Assembly (NCBI RefSeq): GCF_011752975.1
Contig: NZ_VWWP01000010.1
Span: forward strand, 1-64,000
From: Chryseobacterium sp. Tr-659
GTDB lineage: Bacteria > Bacteroidota > Bacteroidia > Flavobacteriales > Weeksellaceae
Direction of reading: 5' to 3'
DNA length: 64,000 nucleotides
The position numbers and the translations under genes were made by a program. The notes beneath the pieces are model-generated. The model was not told the origin of the DNA and did no database searches. It saw only the letters and a list, made by a program, of their open reading frames with translations. Shown here piece by piece: positions 34,210-43,131 of the stretch (its first letter is position 1; every line of letters starts with the position of its first letter).

Positions 34210-35769
34210 TTAAACTACTCTTAAATATTGTTTATCCTTCACCAGCCATAAACCAATGAACGTCAATAGTCCGTTGAGAACAATCAGTTCTACCCCGATT
34301 TTGTAATCGGTATAAGTAGTTACTGCCAAATTGATCAGATAAGTAAGGATAGGAGCCAAAATAGTTACAGCCAGAATTGAATACTTTCTTGATATCTTAA
34401 ATTTGGTGAAAATTCCAAAAGCAAAAAGTCCAAGAAGAGGGCCGTATGTATATCCTGCAATTTCCATGATCAGATAAACAATGGATTTGTCATTCAACGC
34501 TTTGAAAACCATAATCAGAATAAAGAAAACCACAGTAAAAATTAAATGAACTTTCATACGAAGAGTTTTTTTCTCTTTTTCAGTTTTGGTTTTATCTTCA
34601 TTTAAATTTAAAAGGTCTACGCAGTAAGAACTGGTTACCGCTGTTAAAGCCCCATCAGCAGAAGGGAATAAAGCTGAGATTAATCCGATAATAAAGATGA
34701 CGGAAATAGCCATCGGGAAATATCCCTGAAGAGATAAAGCCGGGAAAAGGTCGTCTCCCATAATATTTTTAATATTTCCTGCTGTGTCTTTAAACCCGAA
34801 TATATTGGTTATTGTTTCAGATTTAATCGTTCCGTATTCTGCACCATGCTGTAAAGCGAAAAGATAAAGTAATCCCCCAAGAAATAAGAACGCAAGATTC
34901 ACCAAAAGAAGTGTTCCTGCAAAAGTCAGCATATTTTTTTTAGAGTTCTTAAGGTTATCCACAGAAATGTTTTTCTGCATCATCTCCTGATCCAGACCCG
35001 TCATAGCGATTGTTATAAAAATTCCTCCCAAAATCGTTTTAAGGAAAAATGTCTTGGAGTTAGGATCAAAATTGATAAAATGAGTATAGTTTTTCTGCTC
35101 CAGAATGGTATATGCTTCTCCAAAAGATAAATTCAGATTAGATAAAATATAAACAATACATGCCACTAAACTGATGATCATAAAAGAAGTCTGCAAAGTA
35201 TCTGTAATGACAATCGTTTTTACTCCTCCTTCAAAAGTATAGAGAAGTACCATTAACAGGAGTACAAGAGATGTTACCCAAAACGGAACACCTAATCCTT
35301 CAAGTAAAAAGATCTGTAAAACATTCACTACAAGATATAACCTTGCCGTGGCACCAATAGCTCTTGAAATAATAAAGAATATAGAACCTATTTTATGGGC
35401 TTCCACATTGAATCGCTTGCCCAAATACGTATAAATGGAAGTCAGATTCATTTTATAATACAATGGCAGCAAAATGGCAGCAACAATAAAATAGCCTATG
35501 AAAAAGCCTATTACCATCATATAGTATTCAAAACCGCCGTAGATATATTCTGAACCGGTCATTTTCCCAACCGTTCCCGGAACTGAAATGAATGTTACAC
35601 CACTTAAACTGGTTCCAATCATCCCGAATGCAACGAGCCACCATTTACTTTTTTTATTACCGATAAAGAATGACTGATTATCAGAATTCCGGCTGGTGAA
35701 ATAAGAAATCACTAAAAGTCCGATAAAATAGATAAAAACAAATAGCAAAAGGATAGTTCCTGGATTCAT
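34210..35769 (-). CDS. Sodium:solute symporter (SSS family)
   Basis: 519 residues with about 13 transmembrane helices in the inner membrane. Family marks: the first helix pair with SDNQSFFIGNKKSKWWLVAFG, GTSLSGVTFISVPG, 'RAIGATARLYLVVNVLQIF', GLDQEMMQKN, and 'LFPSADGALTAVTSSYCVDL', the conserved Ser/Thr-rich sodium-site helix. The substrate could be a sugar, sialic acid, an amino acid or other solute; the neighbours do not tell. Own promoter, 20 bases before the ATG. Confidence 0.9.
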   Translation of the reverse strand: MNPGTILLLFVFIYFIGLLVISYFTSRNSDNQSFFIGNKKSKWWLVAFGMIGTSLSGVTFISVPGTVGKMTGSEYIYGGFEYYMMVIGFFIGYFIVAAILLPLYYKMNLTSIYTYLGKRFNVEAHKIGSIFFIISRAIGATARLYLVVNVLQIFLLEGLGVPFWVTSLVLLLMVLLYTFEGGVKTIVITDTLQTSFMIISLVACIVYILSNLNLSFGEAYTILEQKNYTHFINFDPNSKTFFLKTILGGIFITIAMTGLDQEMMQKNISVDNLKNSKKNMLTFAGTLLLVNLAFLFLGGLLYLFALQHGAEYGTIKSETITNIFGFKDTAGNIKNIMGDDLFPALSLQGYFPMAISVIFIIGLISALFPSADGALTAVTSSYCVDLLNLNEDKTKTEKEKKTLRMKVHLIFTVVFFILIMVFKALNDKSIVYLIMEIAGYTYGPLLGLFAFGIFTKFKISRKYSILAVTILAPILTYLINLAVTTYTDYKIGVELIVLNGLLTFIGLWLVKDKQYLRVV

Positions 35770-35789
35770 GCTTACATTTTAAATTTCAG

Positions 35790-35797
35790 CAAATATA
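35790..35797 (-). promoter_or_regulatory. -7 box TATATTTG for the symporter
   Basis: Minus-strand TAnnTTTG, 20 bases before the ATG at 35769. Confidence 0.55.
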
Positions 35798-35874
35798 TAA
35801 AAAAGATCGATCGCGAATCGTGAATGGTGAATAGTGTACAGAATAATAAACTAATTCTGTGCTTGAAAAATAAA

Positions 35875-35902
35875 AACCTTCCAGAAATATTTCTGAAAGG
35901 TT
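35875..35902. terminator. Terminator of the pirin-to-GNAT operon
   Basis: 13-bp stem AACCTTCCAGAAA/TTTCTGAAAGGTT with one mismatch and a 2-base apex, 24 bases past the last stop of the operon; on the minus strand it is followed by TTTTTA. Confidence 0.7.
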
Positions 35903-35926
35903 GTATTGTAAGGGTGAAAACAGGGA

Positions 35927-36214
35927 TTAGTTCACCAGAACATCTTGAAGTTCCGGACTCTTTTGGAAGCTTGCTTTCGCGAAAGGGCAGAGGGGAATAA
36001 TCTTTTTCCCGTTTTTCCTGGCAAAATCTACAGCTGCCAAAAGCATTTCCTTACCTACACCTTTTCCGTTGTAGGCTTCTTCCACCTCGGTGTGGTCTAT
36101 AATAAATCTTTCTTCTCCCGCCCAGGTATACGTCATCATTCCTGCGCGCCTTCCATCTATGAAAGCTTCAAAACTTCCGTGTTTTTCGTCGTTGTTTTGT
36201 TTTACTTCGATCAT
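35927..36214 (-). CDS. Small GNAT-like N-acetyltransferase (YidJ/CG-type)
   Basis: 95 residues, the short acyltransferase-like domain. Motifs: FEAFIDGRRAGMMTYTW, FIIDHTEVEEAYNGKGVGKEMLLAAVDFA with the acetyl-CoA loop GKGVGK, then KKIIPLCPFAKASFQKSPE. The late CPFA Cys is typical. Last gene of a six-gene operon, 1 base after osmC-like. A paralogue lies at 38917-39228. Substrate unknown. Confidence 0.85.
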   Translation of the reverse strand: MIEVKQNNDEKHGSFEAFIDGRRAGMMTYTWAGEERFIIDHTEVEEAYNGKGVGKEMLLAAVDFARKNGKKIIPLCPFAKASFQKSPELQDVLVN

Positions 36215-36215
36215 G

Positions 36216-36611
36216 TTATGAGAATTTAGTTAGTATTTCTATGTCGTTGGTTAATATTTTGTGAACCGGGCATGCATCGGCAATGGTGTGCAGTCTTTTC
36301 CTCTGCTCATCATCCAGAATTCCTTCAAAGCTGATATCTCTTTTGAAAACCGCTCTTTTGGTTAACGGGAAATTTTCAAGTTCCACTTCCACATTGATGT
36401 TTTCCACATCCCATTCTTTTCTTTCGATATACATTCTTAAAGTAGCAGCCGTACAGCTTGCCAGTGAAGTAGCCAGAATTTCCAAAGGATTAAATCCTTT
36501 ATTTTGGCCGCCTTTATCAACAGGCTCATCGGTGATGATCTGGTTCTCTCCAGCTGTTACTTCCGTATAATATTTTGTTTTTCCTAAACTTGCTTTTACC
36601 GTTACCGCCAT
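36216..36611 (-). CDS. OsmC family protein
   Basis: 131 residues. OsmC/Ohr fold peroxide reductase or related hydrolase. Two conserved Cys: SLASCTAATLRMYIERK (first) and DACPVHKIL (second), the classical arrangement with a peroxidatic and a resolving Cys. GFNPLEILATSLA precedes the first. It presumably reduces organic hydroperoxides or handles thiol reagents. The start codon shares a base with the stop of the Fe-S protein gene. Confidence 0.9.
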   Translation of the reverse strand: MAVTVKASLGKTKYYTEVTAGENQIITDEPVDKGGQNKGFNPLEILATSLASCTAATLRMYIERKEWDVENINVEVELENFPLTKRAVFKRDISFEGILDDEQRKRLHTIADACPVHKILTNDIEILTKFS

Positions 36612-36829
36612 TATTTTTCTGTATTGAATTTATAACTTAATGCTCCGGAAGGGCATTGATCTATCTGTTTTCTTAATTCTTCCGGACTTGCATTTTCTGC
36701 TTTTATCCAAGGTCTTTCCTTAGGATTATAGACTTTGGGAAGCAATTTTACACATACAGCCGAGTGGATACACTTATGAGGCTGCCAGATGACAGTAATG
36801 TCGCCGTTGGGATATTCGTGTGTTTCCAT
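36611..36829 (-). CDS. Divergent 4Fe-4S mono-cluster protein
   Basis: 72 residues. The pattern WQPHKCIHSAVCVKLLP, then PWIKAENASPEELRKQIDQCPSGALSY, is that of the YjdI/Fer4_19 family. Three Cys are visible (about 20, 26 and 59); a non-Cys or His ligand would complete a cluster. Such genes are often paired with a small YjdJ-like GNAT gene, as found in this operon. Confidence 0.85.
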   Translation of the reverse strand: METHEYPNGDITVIWQPHKCIHSAVCVKLLPKVYNPKERPWIKAENASPEELRKQIDQCPSGALSYKFNTEK

Positions 36830-36830
36830 A

Positions 36831-37409
36831 TTAATTGTCTTTTAATGATTTTTCGATTCTTCTGTCCGGAATCAGCCATATGAGAGCCACGATATAATAA
36901 AAACCTATGGCAATATAAGGATAAAAAAATGAAGTAGCGATTCCGAGAACGTAAAATATGATGGAGATATACTCTTTTGTTTTAGAATGAATAGCTTCTT
37001 TAAGCTTTGAGCTTTCACCTTCATACCGGATGATCAGGTTTTCCAGAATAGTGTAAGCAATAGCACACATGATAAGGCCTACACCATAGGCTGCCACTGG
37101 GTTTTCTGCAAATCTTGTGGTGCCGATCCATTCCGTTGCAATCGGCATCAGAGACAGCCAGAACAGCAAATGAAGATTGGCCCATAGAATTCCGCCATTC
37201 ACTTTCCTTACAGTCTGAAATAAATGATGATGATTGTTCCAATAGATTCCCACATAAATAAAACTGAAGATATAAGCCAGAAACTTCGGCATAAGAGGTT
37301 TGAGACTTGCCCAGCTGCCTCCTTCCGGTACTTTCAATTCAAGTACCATAATGGTGATAATGATGGCTAAAACACCATCACTGAAGGCTTCTAATCTTCC
37401 CTTAGTCAT
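36831..37409 (-). CDS. TMEM175 family potassium-channel-like membrane protein
   Basis: 192 residues with six predicted membrane helices. The family signature RLEAFSDGVLAIIITIMVLEL at the N-terminus (the FSDG motif lines the pore in TMEM175 channels) is followed by IYWNNHHHLFQTV and WANLHLLFWLSLMPIATEW. Bacterial members form tetrameric K+-leak channels. Its start overlaps the FMN reductase gene by 8 bases. Confidence 0.88.
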   Translation of the reverse strand: MTKGRLEAFSDGVLAIIITIMVLELKVPEGGSWASLKPLMPKFLAYIFSFIYVGIYWNNHHHLFQTVRKVNGGILWANLHLLFWLSLMPIATEWIGTTRFAENPVAAYGVGLIMCAIAYTILENLIIRYEGESSKLKEAIHSKTKEYISIIFYVLGIATSFFYPYIAIGFYYIVALIWLIPDRRIEKSLKDN

Positions 37410-37941
37410 TGATCTTTATTTCATTTTTAAAGTTTTCAATCTTTGCTTTCAATTCATTCAGCATATCAGGATTAATAACGCCGCTTTCCAGATCAAAATT
37501 TTCATAGAATTTCGGAAGTGAAAAAGTATCCTTGATATCTGCTGCAAACTGCGGGAAAAAGGTTTTTGCCGTATTCATCACATTACCGCCGCCATAGCCA
37601 CCGGGAGAAGTACTCATGAGCAGCATAGGTTTATTTTGAAATACTTTTACATTAATCCTGGAGGCCCAGTCGAAAACATTTTTAAATGCAGCACTGTAAG
37701 ACCGGTTATGTTCCGCAAGAGAGCATATAATAACATCACATGCTTCAATTACTTCTAAAAACTGATGTGCCTCATTCGGAAACCCCTTTTTTTCAAGATC
37801 TACAGAAAAAACAGGCATAGTGAAATCGTTAAGGTCTATTAGATTGATTTCCTCATTTTGAAAATCTTTTAGAACAAATTTTACCAGTTCCCTGTTGATA
37901 GAAGTGGAAGAGCTGCTTCCTGCAAATGCTAATATTTTCAT
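37402..37941 (-). CDS. NADPH-dependent FMN reductase family protein
   Basis: 179 residues, flavodoxin-like fold. FMN phosphate loop AGSSSSTSINRELVKFV at the N-terminus, AEHNRSYSAAFKNVFDWAS for the isoalloxazine side, and STSPGGYGGGNVM. Likely a quinone, azo or flavin reductase in the cytosol. It overlaps the TMEM175-type gene and lies 21 bases after a pirin gene. Confidence 0.88.
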   Translation of the reverse strand: MKILAFAGSSSSTSINRELVKFVLKDFQNEEINLIDLNDFTMPVFSVDLEKKGFPNEAHQFLEVIEACDVIICSLAEHNRSYSAAFKNVFDWASRINVKVFQNKPMLLMSTSPGGYGGGNVMNTAKTFFPQFAADIKDTFSLPKFYENFDLESGVINPDMLNELKAKIENFKNEIKIND

Positions 37942-37962
37942 GGCTGATATTCTGAATTGGAA

Positions 37963-38862
37963 TTATTTTCTGTTTAAAATAGCTTTGGGAAGTGGAACAT
38001 ATTCAGTTTCATCACCCGGAACCAAAGGAAATGCGTCATGATTCTGATCATTCCAGTTTACTTTTGCCTGGTCAATCATTTCCTTATCAGAATTGACAAA
38101 GTTCCAGAATATAAAGCGCTCTTCATCAAAAGGTTCGCCCCCAAAAAGGTAAACTGTACCGTTTTCGCTCATATCAAATTCACAAAGTTTGGTGTCTTTA
38201 GCGATCATGAGCTGCTTTGAACCGTAAGAATTGCCTTCCGTAGTTACAGTTCCGTCCAGAACATACATGGCAGCTTCTCCATAAAGATCTTTTCCAATGC
38301 TTATTCTCTTGGCTTCTTTTGTTTTGATCTCAATGAAAAATAATTTACTGTGAACCGGAACCGGAGATTTTCTTCCGAATGCTTCACCGGCAATTAATTT
38401 ATACTGAATTCCGTCTTCCTCCCAAACCGGAATATCATCCGCTTCAATATGATGAAAAGTAGGCTCAGATTGTTCAAGATGCTTAGGAAGGCCCACCCAG
38501 ATCTGAAATCCGTGAAGTCTTTTATCACTGTGTCTTAAATATTCAGGAGTTCTCTCAGAATGAACAACACCTTTTCCGGCGGTCATCCAGTTCACGGCTC
38601 CCGGTTTTATTTCAATAGCACTTCCAATACTGTCTCTGTGGAAGATAGATCCTTCCAAAAGATACGTTAAAGTAGACAGACCGATATGCGGATGTGGTGG
38701 AACATCAAGATTCTGATAATCTTTTAATTCAGAAGGCCCCATGTGGTCAATGAAAACGAAAGGTCCTACTGCTCTTTTCTCACGGAAGGGAAGAAGTCTT
38801 CCTACCAGAAAGTTTCCTATATCTGCTGCTTTTTCTTCAATGATAAGTCCGATATTTGACAT
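37963..38862 (-). CDS. Pirin family protein (first in operon)
   Basis: 299 residues, bicupin fold. Metal site motif PPHPHIGLSTLTYLLEGSIFHRDS followed by NWMTAGKGVVHSERTP, giving the His-His-His-Glu iron ligands. Bacterial pirins often have quercetinase or redox-sensing activity. It heads the six-gene operon; a second pirin (39436-40311) precedes this operon in the same direction, separated by a small GNAT gene. Confidence 0.9.
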   Translation of the reverse strand: MSNIGLIIEEKAADIGNFLVGRLLPFREKRAVGPFVFIDHMGPSELKDYQNLDVPPHPHIGLSTLTYLLEGSIFHRDSIGSAIEIKPGAVNWMTAGKGVVHSERTPEYLRHSDKRLHGFQIWVGLPKHLEQSEPTFHHIEADDIPVWEEDGIQYKLIAGEAFGRKSPVPVHSKLFFIEIKTKEAKRISIGKDLYGEAAMYVLDGTVTTEGNSYGSKQLMIAKDTKLCEFDMSENGTVYLFGGEPFDEERFIFWNFVNSDKEMIDQAKVNWNDQNHDAFPLVPGDETEYVPLPKAILNRK

Positions 38863-38916
38863 AATATTGCTATACTTTTTTAATTTTTTTAATAACTGAA
38901 ATGATTATATGAAGAT

Positions 38917-39228
38917 TTAAAGCTTATCATATCCTTCAAATCTTTCGTCAACAATACGTTTCCATTCCGGATGTTTTTTAATGAATGCAAAAACGTACGG
39001 ACAGAACGGCAGAAGCTTCTTGCCGCTTTCTTCAATATAATTCAGTGTTTTTTCTACCACTGCAGCAGCGGCTCCCGTTCCTGCAAGTTCCTGGTCTGCT
39101 TCGGTGTGTACCAGAGCAATTTGATGCATCGTTTCACGGTAATCAATAAATGCATAATGTCCGTTAATTTCTATTTCAAATCTTTTTTCAGTTTTTATAA
39201 GAGGTATATTTTCAAATTCAGGTTTCAT
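38917..39228 (-). CDS. Small GNAT-like N-acetyltransferase (YjdJ/CG-type)
   Basis: 103 residues. RFEIEINGHYAFIDYRET, then HTEADQELAGTGAAAAVVEKTL, KLLPFCPYVFAFIKKHPEW. Same short domain as 35927-36214 with the late Cys-Pro. It lies 54 bases upstream of the pirin that heads the operon. Role unknown. Confidence 0.85.
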   Translation of the reverse strand: MKPEFENIPLIKTEKRFEIEINGHYAFIDYRETMHQIALVHTEADQELAGTGAAAAVVEKTLNYIEESGKKLLPFCPYVFAFIKKHPEWKRIVDERFEGYDKL

Positions 39229-39294
39229 AATTTTTCTATTAAAAGTGGAAAGCTTCCGCAGGAAAGCATATTTTTATTTGTTATGATAACTAAA

Positions 39295-39321
39295 CCTTAC
39301 AGGTATCAAAAACCTGTAAGG
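39295..39321. repeat. Inverted repeat CCTTACAGGT/ACCTGTAAGG
   Basis: Perfect 10-bp arms, 7-base loop, in the gap between the second pirin and the GNAT gene. No T-run on the minus strand, so an interspersed repeat or an mRNA-processing hairpin is as likely as a terminator. Confidence 0.5.
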
Positions 39322-39435
39322 CTTGTCATCTTTGTTATTTTATAAAATTTATTCCTTTTTTGTAGGTTACCCTACAGCATTATATAAAGTTAATAAAAAA
39401 AGGAGTAATATAAGATTAAGGGAAATTTAATTCTT

Positions 39436-40311
39436 TTAATCTTCCAGGTATCCGAATTTTCCGGTATTGAAGTCTTCGAAAGCCTGCATGATTTCTTCTC
39501 TGGAGTTCATTACAAAAGGTCCGTGAGGATAGATTGGTTCATTAATTGGCTCACCGCTGATGATAAGAACAATAGAATTTTCTTTTGCTTCAATTGTGAA
39601 AGTTTCTCCTTCGTTTTTAAACAAAGCAAAATGATCTGCATTCACTTTTTCTTCTCCATTAATGATGATGCTTCCTTCAATAACTAAAGCTGCAGTATTG
39701 AAATGAGCAGGAAAATTAAAATCTGCTTTTCCACCTGCTGTAAGTTTGGCATTCATCATATGAACCGGGGTAAAAGTGGTAGCCGGACCTTTATGCCCGT
39801 CATATTCTCCTGCAATAACCTCCACAAAACCATTATTACCTAAATCTACCCTTTCCATTTTAGAGTTTTCAATAGCCTGATATTTCGGATTGCTCATTTT
39901 ATCTTTTGCCGGAAGGTTTACCCAAAGCTGAACCATCTGAAATATTCCTCCTTCTTTCGCCCATTCCGTTTCGTGATATTCTTTATGAAGAACGCCCTTT
40001 GCCGCGGTCATCCACTGTACGTCACCTTCTCCAATGATTCCGCCGCCGCCGGCACTGTCGTGATGTTCTACTTTTCCATTATAGGCTATGGTTACGGTTT
40101 CGAAACCTCTGTGCGGATGTACTCCCACTCCTCTTGGTCTGTCTGAACCATTGAAGTGAAATTTCGAATTGTAATCAAGCATAATGAACGGATCCATTCT
40201 TTTCATGTCTAATCCATGTACGCCTGGAATAAAATTATGCACCCTAAAACCATCACCTACAAAGTGTGCAGGTCTTGGAGATACTACGATTTCTACTTTT
40301 TTAGTTGCCAT
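39436..40311 (-). CDS. Pirin family protein (second)
   Basis: 291 residues, bicupin. VGVHPHRGFETVTIAYNGKVEHHDS and QWMTAAKGVLHKEYH provide the iron ligands; C-terminal cupin ends with SREEIMQAFEDFNTG. It is more like the common YhhW/YhaK branch than its neighbour at 37963. Own -7 box 22 bases upstream. Probably redox-related; substrate not known. Confidence 0.9.
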   Translation of the reverse strand: MATKKVEIVVSPRPAHFVGDGFRVHNFIPGVHGLDMKRMDPFIMLDYNSKFHFNGSDRPRGVGVHPHRGFETVTIAYNGKVEHHDSAGGGGIIGEGDVQWMTAAKGVLHKEYHETEWAKEGGIFQMVQLWVNLPAKDKMSNPKYQAIENSKMERVDLGNNGFVEVIAGEYDGHKGPATTFTPVHMMNAKLTAGGKADFNFPAHFNTAALVIEGSIIINGEEKVNADHFALFKNEGETFTIEAKENSIVLIISGEPINEPIYPHGPFVMNSREEIMQAFEDFNTGKFGYLED

Positions 40312-40333
40312 AATATTGTTGATTTTATAGAAA

Positions 40334-40341
40334 CAAAAGTA
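40334..40341 (-). promoter_or_regulatory. -7 box TACTTTTG for the second pirin
   Basis: Minus-strand TAnnTTTG, 22 bases before the ATG at 40311. Confidence 0.6.
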
Positions 40342-40389
40342 CCATAGTTATCTGCGAAATGCATTGATCTGTGATAAGTTCGTAAGGGA

Positions 40390-40460
40390 GTGAAAAGGAA
40401 GAAAGGAAAAATAGCAAAACTGCAAAATAGTGAAACCGCAAAATAGCGGAAATAGTAAAT
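40390..40460. repeat. Degenerate tandem repeat around GCAAAATAG
   Basis: Units such as AATAGCAAAACTGCAAAATAG and CCGCAAAATAGCGG recur with small changes in the gap before the MFS gene. Low-complexity and partly palindromic; no coding potential. Confidence 0.45.
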
Positions 40461-40499
40461 TTGCCTTTTTACCCTTTCGCTTTTTGCCTCTTCACCCTA

Positions 40500-41903
40500 T
40501 TACTCCTCTTTCGATTTCATATTTTTTCCATCTGAAATATGCAGTCTTCTGAATACAAACCCTGATAGAATGGTAAGTATCCCTACCGTAAGAAATGTAT
40601 ACCTGAATGCATTGTGAATTTCCCCTTTGATGAGGTCTGTATTTTCAAATAATTTTAAAACAATTAATCCAAAAGCAATTCCAAAACCAATAGCCAGCTG
40701 TTGGTTGACTGATATCAGGGAGTTTCCACTGCTTGTCTGAAAATTCCGGAGATCAGCAATGGAAATAGTATTCATTGAGGTAAACTGAATGGAGTTGAAA
40801 AAACCTAACACGGCAATAATTGGAATAAACCAGTATAATGAAGTGTGGATATTGGGAATGGCCAATAAGCAAATAAGAGTTCCGATGATGAAAGTGTTTA
40901 CCATTAAGGTCTGACGATAGCCATATTTATCTAAGATTTTAATTACTGAAGATTTTCCGAATATAGCCGTAAGTGCCATTGGCGCAATGATCCAGCCGGA
41001 AGTTACTGCAGACTGTTTGTATGCAATCTGAATCATCAGGGGAAGCAGCAAAGGAACAGAACTGATCCCTAATCTTGTAGCGAGGTTTCCTACAATTCCT
41101 ACCCGGAAGGTTCTTACCTGAAACAGGTTCAGAGGGAAAATAGGATTTCCTCCTCTCTTTGCATGCTTGTAATAATAATAAAGGAATAGAAATCCCATAA
41201 TAAATACAAGAAGTACCGGCGTGATATTCTGCATGTCACCAAACAGTTCCAGGGAAATGGAAAGAAGCAGGGAAGCAGCAGCAAAGATCAGGAATCCTTT
41301 TAAATCAAAATCCACATCATCAGATTTGTAATTGGGCATAAATCTTAATCCTAAAAGAATTCCTAAAAGGCCAATTGGAATATTGATCAGGAAGATCCAG
41401 TGCCATGAAAGATAATCAACCATATAACCTCCTACTAATGGCCCCAATACGGGACCAATAAGTGCCGGGATAATAGCGAAATTCATGGCTTTAAGCAGTT
41501 CATTTTTGTCAAAGGTTTTTATCAGAGCCAGCTTTCCAACAGGCGTCATCAAACTTCCTCCCACACCTTGTATTACTCTTGAAATAACCAAATGTGTAAG
41601 ATTTTGAGACAAAGAGCAGAATAAAGAGCCCAAACTGAACAATACCAGAGAAAAGATAAATACTTTCTTAGTCCCGAACCTATCCGCCAGAAATCCGCTG
41701 GCGGGCATGAAAACGGCTAATGTCAGAACATAACTGATGATAGCGTTCTGCATATTAAGCGGAGATTCGTTGAGATCTTTGGCAATCGAAGGCAGGGAAG
41801 TATTGAGAATGGTTGAATCCAGCATCTGCATGAAAATAGCGGTGGCCAGAATCAGAGGAAGTATTTTCTTTATGGATGTCTGTCGTGTGCTTGTTTCTGT
41901 CAT
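40500..41903 (-). CDS. MFS transporter, DHA2 (14-helix) drug-efflux type
   Basis: 467 residues from the ATG at 41903 (MTETSTRQTS); a longer start at 41933 is possible. Motif D1 in helix 1 (ATAIFMQMLDSTILNTSLPSI), motif A in loop 2-3 (GFLADRFGTKKVFI), motif B RVIQGVGGSLMTPVGKLALI, motif C in helix 5 (IPALIGPVLGPLVGGYM). About 14 helices, EmrB/QacA-like. Probable proton-coupled multidrug exporter. No membrane-fusion partner is next to it. Confidence 0.9.
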   Translation of the reverse strand: MTETSTRQTSIKKILPLILATAIFMQMLDSTILNTSLPSIAKDLNESPLNMQNAIISYVLTLAVFMPASGFLADRFGTKKVFIFSLVLFSLGSLFCSLSQNLTHLVISRVIQGVGGSLMTPVGKLALIKTFDKNELLKAMNFAIIPALIGPVLGPLVGGYMVDYLSWHWIFLINIPIGLLGILLGLRFMPNYKSDDVDFDLKGFLIFAAASLLLSISLELFGDMQNITPVLLVFIMGFLFLYYYYKHAKRGGNPIFPLNLFQVRTFRVGIVGNLATRLGISSVPLLLPLMIQIAYKQSAVTSGWIIAPMALTAIFGKSSVIKILDKYGYRQTLMVNTFIIGTLICLLAIPNIHTSLYWFIPIIAVLGFFNSIQFTSMNTISIADLRNFQTSSGNSLISVNQQLAIGFGIAFGLIVLKLFENTDLIKGEIHNAFRYTFLTVGILTILSGFVFRRLHISDGKNMKSKEE

Positions 41904-42009
41904 TTCGTATAGGCTGGAATATTCAGAAAACATCCAGGCTTATTTATATTTGAAAACGTGCTTACTTTAAGCGGTTTGATCCTTAGATCAGGAAATCCAT
42001 ATAAAATTA

Positions 42010-42041
42010 AAAAAGTCCTGCGAGATTTCACAGGACTTTTT
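42010..42041. terminator. Terminator of the 42045-42857 gene
   Basis: 11-bp stem AAAAAGTCCTG/CAGGACTTTTT with a 10-base loop, 4 bases past the stop. Confidence 0.8.
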
Positions 42042-42044
42042 GAT

Positions 42045-42857
42045 TTATTTTCTAGGTTTTTCTACTCCTTTCCATTCATCACCGGCTTTTCTGTACTGGC
42101 TTAAAGTAAAGGTTTTGAAATCCTTGGTTTTATATTCAATATTATCGGTATTCTGCTCAAACGGCATGATATAATAATACTCGATGTCTGTTTTGTCAGA
42201 TTTGTTTCCTTTTTTTACAGTAGGAACATATTTTGAGAATTTATAGCTTGGAAGATATTGTTTTAATCTTGTATAGAATGCTTTATCTTCTTTTTCACTA
42301 GGAATGATATCCACAATATTTAAATCATCTTTTTTCTTATCAATCCACAGATAATATGTTTTTTCTTCTCCTATATTTCTGTTGAAAGAGTTGAAGGCAA
42401 ACAATTCTTTAGGAACCAGTTCCTTGATTTTTTCAGGATCAACTTTAGTATAATACTGTCCTTTGGAAGGATCAACGTAAGTTTCAAGGTTATACATCAA
42501 AACAGAATTGTTCTCAAATTTCTTGTTTTTGAAATATTGATTTAAAGATAATTCTGCCGTAGCTCTCAGTTCCTTACCTCTGGCATCCAGCTTTTTGGTA
42601 GGATTCTGAGGATTTACATATTTAACAAATTCATATAAAACAACAGGCTTGATGTCTTTTAAGTGAGGATAAGTTTTAAGCTGTTCCGCTTTTACCAGCC
42701 AATAGAATTGCTGATAATAGTCGTCTTTATCCTGGTCTTTCACACTTTTATAAGCTAAAGCAAGCTTTTTGGAGTTCAGATATTTGCCATATTTTCCTTG
42801 TCCAAAAGCAAAACTGATGGATAATAAGGCAAATAAAACAGTAAGGTTTCTTCTCAT
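42045..42857 (-). CDS. Secreted hypothetical protein
   Basis: 270 residues from the ATG at 42857 (signal peptide RRNLTVLFALLSISFAFGQ); the frame is open 10 codons further but the signal peptide and -7 box favour this start. Mature part is Lys- and Tyr-rich, mostly helical in the first half (KLALAYKSVKDQDKDDYYQQFYWLV), then strands. No family recognised. Monocistronic. Confidence 0.7.
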   Translation of the reverse strand: MRRNLTVLFALLSISFAFGQGKYGKYLNSKKLALAYKSVKDQDKDDYYQQFYWLVKAEQLKTYPHLKDIKPVVLYEFVKYVNPQNPTKKLDARGKELRATAELSLNQYFKNKKFENNSVLMYNLETYVDPSKGQYYTKVDPEKIKELVPKELFAFNSFNRNIGEEKTYYLWIDKKKDDLNIVDIIPSEKEDKAFYTRLKQYLPSYKFSKYVPTVKKGNKSDKTDIEYYYIMPFEQNTDNIEYKTKDFKTFTLSQYRKAGDEWKGVEKPRK

Positions 42858-42884
42858 TTTTTTATAATTGATATTTTCGTTTTC

Positions 42885-42892
42885 CAAATATA
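42885..42892 (-). promoter_or_regulatory. -7 box TATATTTG
   Basis: Minus-strand TAnnTTTG, 27 bases before the ATG at 42857. Confidence 0.55.
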
Positions 42893-43131
42893 ATTATTTA
42901 TTAGATATTATTTTGGATTGTCAGTTAAATTATGCTATATTATTATCGTTAATACAAGAAAAAATCCCGTATTGCTACAGGATTGATAAATTATAACTGA
43001 GAGAGTTAGGTATTTGAAGGGAAAAATGTCAATCGTCAGTTTTGCTTCACAACTGAATGATGAATTATTTGAAGTTGTAAAAATTCATAAGCGCAGCGGA
43101 TTGACCATTCACTATTGACAAATCTCACTTC

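Noticed and set aside
40390..40460. CRISPR-like tandem array
   Set aside because: Units are short, degenerate and without regular spacers; no cas genes in the window.
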